Under the pieces are notes generated by a model. The model worked only from the letters and a program-made list of their open reading frames with translations, was not told the DNA's origin and did not search any database. Positions 1-8,413 of a DNA stretch of 8,819 nt are shown here, piece by piece (the first letter of the stretch is position 1; every line of letters starts with the position of its first letter). The DNA lies in assembly GCA_027007465.1 (NCBI GenBank), contig JALTFF010000065.1, positions 1 through 8,819 of the forward strand, read 5' to 3'. This stretch comes from a bacterium (GTDB lineage Bacteria > Patescibacteriota > Patescibacteriia > Patescibacteriales > JALTFF01). Both the position numbers and the translations under genes were made by a program.

Positions 1-60
1 CCCGCCTGCAATGCTTTACATAGCAAAAGCGGGCAGGCCCGCCTACCAGCAGGCAGGCAG
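1..60. repeat. GC-rich palindromic repeat (GCCTGC/GCAGGC type)
   Basis: 38 of these 60 bases are G or C, in a region otherwise rich in A and T. GCAGGC occurs at 33-38, 49-54 and 53-58, and its reverse complement GCCTGC at 4-9. CCCGCCT is directly repeated at 1-7 and 38-44, and GCGGGC (29-34) faces GCCCGC (37-42). A hairpin can form between 4-9 and 33-38 with an inner TGCT/AGCA pair (12-15 with 22-25). It resembles the dispersed GC-rich palindromes I associate with the intergenic regions of many Parcubacteria-like genomes. That family resemblance is from memory and unverified, and the left edge is cut by the window. Confidence 0.6.
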
Positions 61-110
61 TAGAAAAGGATTATTATGTATTAGGTTTAGTATTCGCAAT
101 CTTATTTTGC
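1..110 (+). other. Apparent 3' end of an insertion or intron interrupting the 23S rRNA gene
   Basis: Recognisable 23S sequence starts only at helix 25 (135-151), with possible homology from about 111. The conserved domain I sequence that should lie directly upstream, including the GUACCGUGAGGGAAAGG region and the CCUACAAGCAGUC stretch, is not present in these 110 bases. The first 60 bases are a GC-rich palindromic repeat and the next 50 are AT-rich with no long ORF. I infer that domain I lies outside the window to the left and that an insertion separates it from helix 25. Self-splicing introns and insertions in rRNA genes are well known in CPR bacteria, and excised intervening sequences at helix 25 are known in Salmonella. 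The intron class cannot be determined because only the tail is visible, and the boundary could be anywhere from 61 to 134. Confidence 0.5.
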
Positions 111-2578
<2,468 letters not shown>

Positions 2579-2619
2579 ATTTTGCAAATTTTATCCTCCC
2601 TATTTCATATATTGTAAAG

Positions 2620-2664
2620 AAGCTAAGCTTTTAGTATCTATTTTAGATAATAAAAGCTTAGCTT
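2620..2664 (+). other. 23S-5S spacer hairpin, probable rRNA processing stem
   Basis: Bases 2620-2633 (AAGCTAAGCTTTTA) pair over 14 bp with 2651-2664. After a single G/A mismatch, TATCTA (2635-2640) pairs with TAGATA (2644-2649), leaving a 3-base loop. The 45-nt hairpin ends three bases before the 5S 5' end. A long, almost perfect stem here suits a double-strand-specific processing nuclease such as RNase III that separates 5S from 23S. No long U-run follows, so it is unlikely to terminate transcription. Confidence 0.65.
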
Positions 2665-2667
2665 TAT

Positions 2668-2781
2668 TTCCCTGGTGTTTTTAGCAACAAGGATACACCT
2701 GATCCCTTTCCGAATTCAGAAGTTAAGCTTGTTAGCGCCGATGGTAGTCCTTTTGGGCAAGAGTAGGTCAATGCCAGGGAA
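2668..2781 (+). rRNA. rrf: 5S ribosomal RNA
   Basis: This is the small RNA of the large ribosomal subunit, 114 nt, 89 nt downstream of the estimated 23S end. Terminal helix I is 8 bp, 2668-2675 (TTCCCTGG) with 2774-2781 (CCAGGGAA). The core reads CACCUGAUCCC, then CCGAAUUCAGAAGUUAAGC (loops B and C), then UAGCGCCGAUGGUAGU and GAGAGUAGG-like CAAGAGUAGGUCA, all in the usual order. It is a few bases shorter than the common 116-120 nt. The ends were chosen by pairing of helix I. Confidence 0.95.
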
Positions 2782-2788
2782 TTTTAAC

Positions 2789-2817
2789 AAAAAAGCCATT
2801 TTAAAAATGGCTTTTTT
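2789..2817 (+). terminator. Rho-independent terminator of the rRNA operon
   Basis: GCCATTT (2795-2801) pairs with AAATGGC (2805-2811) around a 3-base loop. It is flanked by six A (2789-2794) that extend the stem and six T (2812-2817) that form the U-run. It lies 8 bases after the 5S end. The A-tract also makes it a plausible terminator on the opposite strand. Confidence 0.9.
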
Positions 2818-2916
2818 GATTTGTTGGGAATATTAGATAAGTTTAAGTGTGTCTATCGCAATAGACAATACGTGAAAAAGCCTTAGCTTTGTTTTCTTAA
2901 ACAATATTATTAGAGA

Positions 2917-2952
2917 AAAGAAGCTTAACTTACTATGGAGTTGAGCTTCTTT
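2917..2952 (+). other. 14-bp hairpin upstream of the EndoQ gene
   Basis: AAAGAAGCTTAACT (2917-2930) pairs with AGTTGAGCTTCTTT (2939-2952), with one G-U pair and an 8-base loop TACTATGG. It lacks a long T-run on the + strand; on the - strand it is followed by CTTTTC only. It could be a weak terminator, a processing site or a regulatory leader stem. Confidence 0.5.
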
Positions 2953-2971
2953 AGTCAAGCTCTTTTAGTTG

Positions 2972-3014
2972 CTTACAATTTATTGATTAAAAATTTTAAT
3001 AATGTTAATATAAG
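2972..3014 (+). promoter_or_regulatory. Possible promoter of the EndoQ gene
   Basis: Two overlapping sigma-70-like arrangements are visible. One has CTTACA (2972-2977), a 17-base spacer and TTTAAT (2995-3000). The other has TTGATT (2983-2988), a 17-base spacer and TAATAT (3006-3011), which would start transcription at or next to the ATG and give a leaderless message. The region is so AT-rich that such matches are expected by chance. Confidence 0.25.
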
Positions 3015-3017
3015 ACT

Positions 3018-4295
3018 ATGAAACAAGTAATTGATTTACATATTCATTCTAAATATTCTCGCGCTTGCTCTCCTAATTTAGATTTGGAAAATATTTACAA
3101 GGCTTGTAAAACCAAGGGAGTTAACATAATTACAACAGCTGATTTTACTCATCCGCTTTGGTTTAAACAATTAAAAAATAATTTAGAACAGATTGGTAAG
3201 ACAGGCTTGTATAAATTAAAGAAATTTGATAATGAAGATGTAAAATTTATTTCAGGCACTGAATTGTCTTGTGTTTATTCTAAAAATGGCAAAACAAGGC
3301 GAGTTCATATTGTTGTTCTAGCTCCTAATTTAGATGTTGTTGAAGAAATAAATAATCAATTAGGAAAAAAATTTAGATTAGATTATGATGGTCGGCCTAT
3401 TTTAGGCATTGATACAAAGGAATTATTTAAATTATTATTGAAAATAGATAAAAGATGTATGTTAATTCCAGCTCATATTTGGACACCATGGTTTGGGATT
3501 CTCGGCTCTAAAAGCGGGTTTAACTCAATAGATGAATGCTTTGAAGAGATGACTGATGAGATTTATTCTATTGAGACAGGGCTATCAAGCGATCCAGAAA
3601 TGAACTGGCGTTTAAGCGCTTTAGACAAATTTACATTAGTTTCTAATTCTGATGCTCATAGTTTACAAAATATTGCTAGAGAAGCAAATGTAATGGAAAT
3701 GGAAAATCCAAGTTATGAAGAGATTTGTAATATTATCAAAATGCGTAAGCAAGGAAAAGCTAAACAACAATTAAGAAAATTTTTATATACAATTGAGTTT
3801 TATCCAGAAGAAGGTATGTATCATTTAGATGGTCATCGTTTATGCAATATAAGATTTACGCCAGAGCAGTCTAGAAAAAATAAAAATATTTGCCCAGTCT
3901 GCAAAAAACCATTGACAATTGGCGTGCTAAATAGAGTAGAGCAATTAGCAGATAGAAAAAAAGGGGAAAAGCCTTCTGATGTTGTGCCTTTTAAAAAATT
4001 AATTGAACTTGACAAAATTATAGCTGAGTCAATGGGAATTAAATCAAGAAATTCAAAAGCAGTTCAAAAAGAGTTTATGAAAATTATAAGCCAAGCAGGG
4101 AATGAATTAGCGGTTTTAATTGATTTAAGTTATGAAGAACTTGAAAAAATTACATCACCTAAAATTGTTGAAGCTATTAGAAGAGTGAGAGAAGAAAAGT
4201 TGATTATTCAACCTGGTTTTGACGGTCAATATGGGAGCATTAAAATTTTTAGTGATCAAGAAAAAAAAGCTAATAAGCAGAAAAAATTATTTTAA
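3018..4295 (+). CDS. Endonuclease Q-type PHP-domain DNA repair nuclease
   Basis: Predicted cytoplasmic DNA repair endonuclease of 425 aa. Characterised EndoQ enzymes (Pyrococcus, Thermococcus, Bacillus pumilus) nick 5' of deaminated bases such as uracil and hypoxanthine and of abasic sites. Residues 1-225 form a PHP metallo-phosphoesterase domain with all expected ligands: DLHIHSKYS (D6, H8, H10), TADFTH (D42, H45), GTELSC (E82), H97, PAHIWTPWF (H153), ETGLSSDP (E186) and SNSDAH (D212, H214). A zinc-finger-like module follows, DGHRLC then CPVC (C276, C292, C295), before the family signature GVLNRVEQLADR (302-313). The C-terminal part has a helix-hairpin-helix-like LSYEELEKITSPKIVEAI and a PGFDGQYG motif. 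Length matches the family. Homologues are often mislabelled UvrD helicase, but no Walker motifs are present. ATG 3018 is the start because the in-frame upstream ATG at 3003 is closed by TAA three codons later; there is no clear Shine-Dalgarno. It is monocistronic. Dependence on PCNA, shown for archaeal EndoQ, cannot be inferred here. Confidence 0.85.
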   Translation: MKQVIDLHIHSKYSRACSPNLDLENIYKACKTKGVNIITTADFTHPLWFKQLKNNLEQIGKTGLYKLKKFDNEDVKFISGTELSCVYSKNGKTRRVHIVVLAPNLDVVEEINNQLGKKFRLDYDGRPILGIDTKELFKLLLKIDKRCMLIPAHIWTPWFGILGSKSGFNSIDECFEEMTDEIYSIETGLSSDPEMNWRLSALDKFTLVSNSDAHSLQNIAREANVMEMENPSYEEICNIIKMRKQGKAKQQLRKFLYTIEFYPEEGMYHLDGHRLCNIRFTPEQSRKNKNICPVCKKPLTIGVLNRVEQLADRKKGEKPSDVVPFKKLIELDKIIAESMGIKSRNSKAVQKEFMKIISQAGNELAVLIDLSYEELEKITSPKIVEAIRRVREEKLIIQPGFDGQYGSIKIFSDQEKKANKQKKLF

Positions 4296-4322
4296 ATATA
4301 TTAATGTAATTTAAAAAAGATT

Positions 4323-4341
4323 AAAAAAGCTAAGCTTTTTT
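4323..4341. terminator. Probable bidirectional terminator between convergent genes
   Basis: AAAAAAGC (4323-4330) pairs with GCTTTTTT (4334-4341) around a TAA loop. T- and A-runs on the two sides supply a U-run in either direction. It lies 27 bases after the stop of the EndoQ gene and overlaps the TAA stop of the opposing PBP gene (4340-4342). It has only two GC pairs, so efficiency is uncertain. The core AAGCTAAGCTTTT is identical to one arm of the 23S-5S spacer hairpin. Confidence 0.6.
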
Positions 4342-7243
4342 ATTTTGTTATTTTAATTTTTACTTCCTTTGTTTTCACAAAGTTATTATTCCAATCAAAT
4401 GCCTTTGCATATAAAATATATTCTCCTAATTTAGGTATTTGAGTCCATTTTCCTATTATTTTGTTATTTTGCGTAATATTATTTTCACTATCTATTTCTA
4501 ATATAGTTCCATCTGACTCGCGCGCGTAGAATTTAACTTGTTTAATATTTTCTGGTTTAAAAGTAATCACTTCTAAGTTTATTGGAAAATCATTTTTCGT
4601 AAAATGACTATTATTAATAGGATTACTCCAACTTAGACTTATCTGATTTTCTTTTTGATTTGGATTTAACTTAAGATTAAAATTCACTGTTTTTTCTTTA
4701 CTATTATCAATATCATCATAGGCTATTATTTTTAAGCTATGATAGCCATTTTCTAAATAACCTAAAAAGATTTTAGCTACCCATGGATATTTATTAATAT
4801 TAGATAGTAATTGTCCGTCAATATAATATTCAACCCTACTTATACCTCGCAAAGCGCTTGCTTTTATCTGCGGTATTAATATGTTTGAGTTAATATTTTG
4901 ATCATTATTAGGATAATAGATATCTAATTTTGGCTGATTTTTTTTAATATGTAAATCATCTTTTTCACTAGGTATTTTTTCAAAATTATAATTCTGTTTT
5001 TTGACCCATTTTAAAACAGGGGATTCCCATTGTTTAAATTGTGGATCTTTATTAGGATCTTTTGGAACAGGGCCTAATGGATTATTTTTATCAACATAAT
5101 AAAGGATGCAATGAGCTTGTTTAAAAGTTTTTTCTTGGCGATAACTTTTAGGAGTTAATTCAGTAGCTAATTTATTAGATGCTTTATCAATTACAACAGT
5201 TGTTTTAACAATCGCATTTCCATCTAACATTGGTTTGCCTGTCTTAGTTTCATTAGGAGCTTTAAAATATTCAATAGGACTATTTCCTAAAACTTTTTTC
5301 ATAAAATTATGCCAAATAGGCGCTGCAACTACTCCGCCAGCTGCTCCTCTTTTCATTTTCTCATTATTATTATTTCCAACCCAAACACCAACAACTAGTG
5401 ATGGTGTATAGCCAATTGTCCATCCGTCACGATAATCATTCGTTGTTCCAGTTTTAGCTGCAATAGGCCTATTGCCTAAATTTAACCAATTGTGAAGACC
5501 AAAAGTAAGAGCTCTTGCCTTGTTATCAGATAGAATGTCATTGATTTCTCTAGCGATTTTTGAATTTAAAACTCGTTTTTCATTATTTTTGTATTCATCA
5601 ATAATTCTTCCATTAGAATCTTCTATTTTTAAGATAGAAGTTAGTTTATGTAGTATTCCATCTCTGGCAAAAGCGCTATAAGCATTTGTATGCTCTAAAA
5701 GTTTAACTTCACCTCCGCCTAAGACTAAAGATAAACCATAACGATTTCTTTGTTTTAAAGTAGAGTAACCTAAATCATCAGCTAAATCTAAAACATTATT
5801 TACTCCAACTAAGTAAAGCGTTTTAACAGCTGGAATATTTAAAGAATTAGCTAAGGCTTGTTTAATAGTTACAGGCCCATGTTCTTTACTATCATAATTA
5901 TGCGGAATATATGTTTTTTTGCTTTGGACAGAAAAGTTAGTCACTAAATCAAATAAAATCGTTTTAGGAGTATATCCTTTTTTAAAAGCAGTTGCGTAAA
6001 CAAATGGCTTAAAAGATGAGCCAGGCTGTCTTGGTGATATAGTTGCATTAACATTAGGATCAAAAAGACAATTTATTCCTGGCTTACACCCTTTAGGATA
6101 AGGTTTCGCAAAATAATCTTTTGATCCAACCATTGATAAAATTTGTCCTGTTTTTGGATCAATTGCCACTAAAGCGCCATTATAAGCATTATATTTTTTA
6201 TCTTTTTTAATTCCATCTTTTAATACTTGCTCAGCGATTTTTTGTTTATATAAATCAAGAGTAGTATATATTTTCAACCCTCCTTTTTCAAGCATTTCCT
6301 CGCCATATTTTTCAGATAGATATTGCTTAACAAACATTACAAAATGAGGCGCTATAATCTTTTCTTTTCTTTTTGCAAATTTTATTTCTTGTTTTTTAGC
6401 TTGTTCTAATTCATCTTTTGTAATATATCCCTGATCATACATAGTGTTTAAAATATGTTGTTGTCGCTCAATAAGCTTATCTTTATGAGAGCCATAAGGA
6501 GAGAAATAAGTAGGAGCCTTAGGAAGAGCAGCTAATATAGCTGATTCAGCTAAAGTCAAATCTTTTGCGTTTTTATTAAAGTAATATTTAGCTGCTGCTT
6601 GAATTCCATAAACATTAGAACCATAAGGAATTTCATTAAAATACATTTGTAAAATTTCATCTTTGGAAAATTTCTTTTCTAAATTATATGTAATAATGAT
6701 TTCTTTAATTTTTCTAGACCATTTTTTTTCAGGAGTAAGAATGGCGTTTTTTACTAACTGTTGAGTAATAGTAGAAGCGCCTTGAGCTTTTCTACCTTTA
6801 ATTATGTCTACAATAGCTGCTTTAATCATTCTTTTAAAATTAAGCCCAGAATGTTGATAAAAAGTTTTATCTTCTGCGCAAATAGTTGCCCATTTTATGC
6901 AAGATGGTAGTGATTCAATCTTTATTAGAGTTCTTTTTTGAGCTCCATGTATTTCATAAAGTAGAGTTTTTCCAGTTCTATCATAAATTTTAGTTGTTTG
7001 AGCTAATTTTCTTTTTAAAAGTTGATTAGGATCTGGCAAATTACGGGAAAATATAATAAGAATAACAAAAAGGCTTATTAAGCCAAGAATTGCAAGCCCA
7101 AAAAAAGTTATTAAAAAAAATTTCAAAATTTTTGATGAATTTTTTTTCTTTTTATATATATTACCTGAGCTTGTTTTTTTATGTTTATTATTAGGTTGCC
7201 AATGACGAGGGGAGTATATTTTTTTAGAAAGTTGTGGGATCAT
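4340..7243 (-). CDS. Class A penicillin-binding protein (PBP1A-like) with C-terminal Ig-like repeats
   Basis: Bifunctional peptidoglycan synthase of 967 aa. It polymerises lipid II into glycan strands and cross-links the stem peptides outside the membrane. The order is a lysine-rich cytoplasmic tail (1-39), one membrane anchor (about 40-66), a GT51 transglycosylase (about 85-260) and a transpeptidase (about 350-660). The GT51 part has EDKTFYQHSG with catalytic E124, GASTITQQ (155-162) and RKIKE with E181. The transpeptidase has RQPGSSFKP with nucleophile S409 and K412, SLN at 467-469 and KTGT at 597-600. All catalytic residues are present. Two Ig-like units follow, roughly 770-860 and 866-967, each with a VEYYIDG/VKFYARE-type strand; these probably bind wall or other extracellular partners. 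Extracytoplasmic C386 and C392 could form a disulfide. Start ATG lies 6 nt after the galT-like stop with no clear Shine-Dalgarno, suggesting translational coupling. Length exceeds the usual 650-850 aa because of the C-terminal repeats. Confidence 0.95.
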   Translation of the reverse strand: MIPQLSKKIYSPRHWQPNNKHKKTSSGNIYKKKKNSSKILKFFLITFFGLAILGLISLFVILIIFSRNLPDPNQLLKRKLAQTTKIYDRTGKTLLYEIHGAQKRTLIKIESLPSCIKWATICAEDKTFYQHSGLNFKRMIKAAIVDIIKGRKAQGASTITQQLVKNAILTPEKKWSRKIKEIIITYNLEKKFSKDEILQMYFNEIPYGSNVYGIQAAAKYYFNKNAKDLTLAESAILAALPKAPTYFSPYGSHKDKLIERQQHILNTMYDQGYITKDELEQAKKQEIKFAKRKEKIIAPHFVMFVKQYLSEKYGEEMLEKGGLKIYTTLDLYKQKIAEQVLKDGIKKDKKYNAYNGALVAIDPKTGQILSMVGSKDYFAKPYPKGCKPGINCLFDPNVNATISPRQPGSSFKPFVYATAFKKGYTPKTILFDLVTNFSVQSKKTYIPHNYDSKEHGPVTIKQALANSLNIPAVKTLYLVGVNNVLDLADDLGYSTLKQRNRYGLSLVLGGGEVKLLEHTNAYSAFARDGILHKLTSILKIEDSNGRIIDEYKNNEKRVLNSKIAREINDILSDNKARALTFGLHNWLNLGNRPIAAKTGTTNDYRDGWTIGYTPSLVVGVWVGNNNNEKMKRGAAGGVVAAPIWHNFMKKVLGNSPIEYFKAPNETKTGKPMLDGNAIVKTTVVIDKASNKLATELTPKSYRQEKTFKQAHCILYYVDKNNPLGPVPKDPNKDPQFKQWESPVLKWVKKQNYNFEKIPSEKDDLHIKKNQPKLDIYYPNNDQNINSNILIPQIKASALRGISRVEYYIDGQLLSNINKYPWVAKIFLGYLENGYHSLKIIAYDDIDNSKEKTVNFNLKLNPNQKENQISLSWSNPINNSHFTKNDFPINLEVITFKPENIKQVKFYARESDGTILEIDSENNITQNNKIIGKWTQIPKLGEYILYAKAFDWNNNFVKTKEVKIKITK

Positions 7244-7249
7244 AAAAAA

Positions 7250-8176
7250 TTATTTTTCTCTTAAAAATTCTGCAGCTTTTTCTGGTAAGACAGAATTAAT
7301 TATAATTCCAGAGCCTAATTCAATGCCACCCCAAATTGATTCCCTTGGTTGCAATTTTAAATAGAAATGTTGATCAGTATCTGAAATTATTTGATGAATA
7401 AATAAGTTATAAGATAAATCTAATTTGTGTATTTTAAGTAAAACCATTTTTAAGGCAGTTGCTAAGGACCTAATTTCTTTTTTATTTAATTGTGTAATAT
7501 TATCAACATGTCTTTTAGTAAAAAACCAAGTTTCAAAATGAAATTCTGAAGCATAAGGGGCAAACACAGCCACTTCATTATTTTCAAAAATTTTTCTTTC
7601 TGAATTCATTTCTTTTTTAATAATATCGCAGTAAACGCATCTTTTGTGTTTTATTTTATATCTTTTAGCCTTTTCTAACTCTTCGTAAACATCTGGAGGC
7701 AATAAAGATGTTGCAAAAACTTGAGAATGAGAATGCTGGACACTGGCGCCTGATTTTGATCCTTTGTTTTTAAAGATTAAAATATATTCAATTTTTTTAT
7801 TTTCACTTATTGCTCTTGTTCTTTTAGCATACATTTTTAAAACATTTTCAATTTGCCTAATAGGCAATTCTCCAAAATCTAATCCATGTTTAGGTGTTTC
7901 AATAATCACTTCTTGTGTGCCATAAGCTTGAGGATTATTTAAAGTAACAGATGGAAATATGTTTTTAATAGCTAATATTTCCCAATTTTTATTTTTATCA
8001 TCAATCCTATCAGTAATATTTTTGTTAATAATATTTTCTGGACAAAATGGGCATTTTTTAACTCTTTTTATAATTGTTTGTTCTTTAATGTCGCGTGGCC
8101 GATTAGCTCTACTAGGGGTGATAATTACATATTTATCCAGAAAATAATGTTTTCGTATTTGAGATTTTAGTTGCAT
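7250..8176 (-). CDS. galT: Galactose-1-phosphate uridylyltransferase-family (HIT superfamily) enzyme
   Basis: Predicted cytoplasmic nucleotidyltransferase of 308 aa. Classical GalT moves UMP between UDP-glucose and galactose 1-phosphate through a uridylyl-histidine intermediate. The GalT fold signature is visible: CPFC (C42, C45), AIKNIFP (69-75), TPKHG (H97) and GASVQHSHSQ (143-152). The E. coli active-site HPHGQ equivalent is H148-S-H150-S-Q152, with H150 the expected nucleophile. C42, C45, H97 and H148 match the E. coli zinc ligands. A second CxxC (C180, C183) resembles archaeal and thermophile GalTs. The C-terminal half has the second HIT-like repeat with FETWFFTKRH and HFYLKLQPR. Length fits the short, about 310-330 aa, forms. 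Neighbouring glgA suggests the true substrate could be a glucose 1-phosphate/nucleotide-glucose pair, as in plant GalT-like ADP-glucose phosphorylase; sequence alone cannot decide. It is transcribed leftwards, 6 nt before the PBP gene. ATG 8176 follows an AT-rich leader without a Shine-Dalgarno. Confidence 0.85.
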   Translation of the reverse strand: MQLKSQIRKHYFLDKYVIITPSRANRPRDIKEQTIIKRVKKCPFCPENIINKNITDRIDDKNKNWEILAIKNIFPSVTLNNPQAYGTQEVIIETPKHGLDFGELPIRQIENVLKMYAKRTRAISENKKIEYILIFKNKGSKSGASVQHSHSQVFATSLLPPDVYEELEKAKRYKIKHKRCVYCDIIKKEMNSERKIFENNEVAVFAPYASEFHFETWFFTKRHVDNITQLNKKEIRSLATALKMVLLKIHKLDLSYNLFIHQIISDTDQHFYLKLQPRESIWGGIELGSGIIINSVLPEKAAEFLREK

Positions 8177-8413
8177 AATTTTTTTATTTAATATTTAGAT
8201 TTTTAATATAAGAAGGAATAACTTATTTAGTTGAAAAGGGGCTAAGTCGCTGCAATTGAAAAATTATAGTAACTTAGTCCCTTTATAAAAGCATATTTAA
8301 GGGATTTCTTGCTCTATTCAGAATGGTTTTTAATTATCCATTAAAAAAGGGCATTCATTGCATTAAGCAAGTTATAGATTGTTAGGTAATCTAAATAACA
8401 AATTTTAGTAATT
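8177..8413 (-). other. Intergenic region between glgA and galT-like gene
   Basis: 237 bases with no convincing ORF. It holds the 13-bp stem-loop at 8235-8284 and a bulged hairpin at 8371-8399 (GTTAT and AGATT with AATCT and ATAAC) just beyond the glgA stop. A perfect TATAAT lies on the minus strand (complement of 8263-8268), inside the loop of the larger stem, without a good -35 element. It could start a galT-PBP transcript with a leader of about 80 nt, but TATAAT is common by chance in DNA this AT-rich. Confidence 0.4.
8235..8284 (-). terminator. 13-bp stem-loop downstream of glgA, possible terminator or leader element
   Basis: Bases 8235-8247 (AAAGGGGCTAAGT) pair with 8272-8284 over 13 bp, including one G-U pair, around a 24-base loop. 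Read on the minus strand, the stem ends in CCCC followed by four T, then CAAC. That resembles a weak intrinsic terminator about 130-180 bases after the glgA stop. The large loop and short U-run are atypical, so it may instead be a structured leader of the galT-like gene or an mRNA-stabilising stem. Confidence 0.45.

Larger units (their letters stand above)
2818..3017 (+). other. Non-coding leader between rRNA operon and the EndoQ gene, with several hairpins
   Basis: No credible gene is seen in these 200 bases. Three stem-loops can be drawn. TGTCTAT (2850-2856) pairs with ATAGACA (2861-2867) around a CGCA loop. Bases 2917-2930 (AAAGAAGCTTAACT) pair with 2939-2952 over 14 bp, including one G-U pair. 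GAGCTT (2943-2948) can alternatively pair with AAGCTC (2957-2962), followed by TTTT. The last two share bases and exclude each other, as in attenuators, but no ligand-binding core or leader peptide is recognised. A small RNA is possible. Confidence 0.4.

Noticed and set aside
1..60. CRISPR-like repeat array.
   Set aside because: Repeat units are 6-7 bases, overlapping and palindromic, with no regular spacers and no cas genes.
3003..3014. Upstream in-frame ATG as the start of the EndoQ gene.
   Set aside because: ATG at 3003 is followed by TTA, ATA and then TAA, so it cannot extend the protein.
3833..4015. 60-codon open frame on the minus strand.
   Set aside because: Antisense to the zinc-finger region of the EndoQ gene, whose protein motifs clearly define the coding strand.
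7959..8147. 62-codon open frame on the plus strand, rich in hydrophobic residues.
   Set aside because: Antisense to the N-terminal region of the GalT-like gene (CPFC motif region); hydrophobicity is the complement of its Lys/Asn-rich codons.
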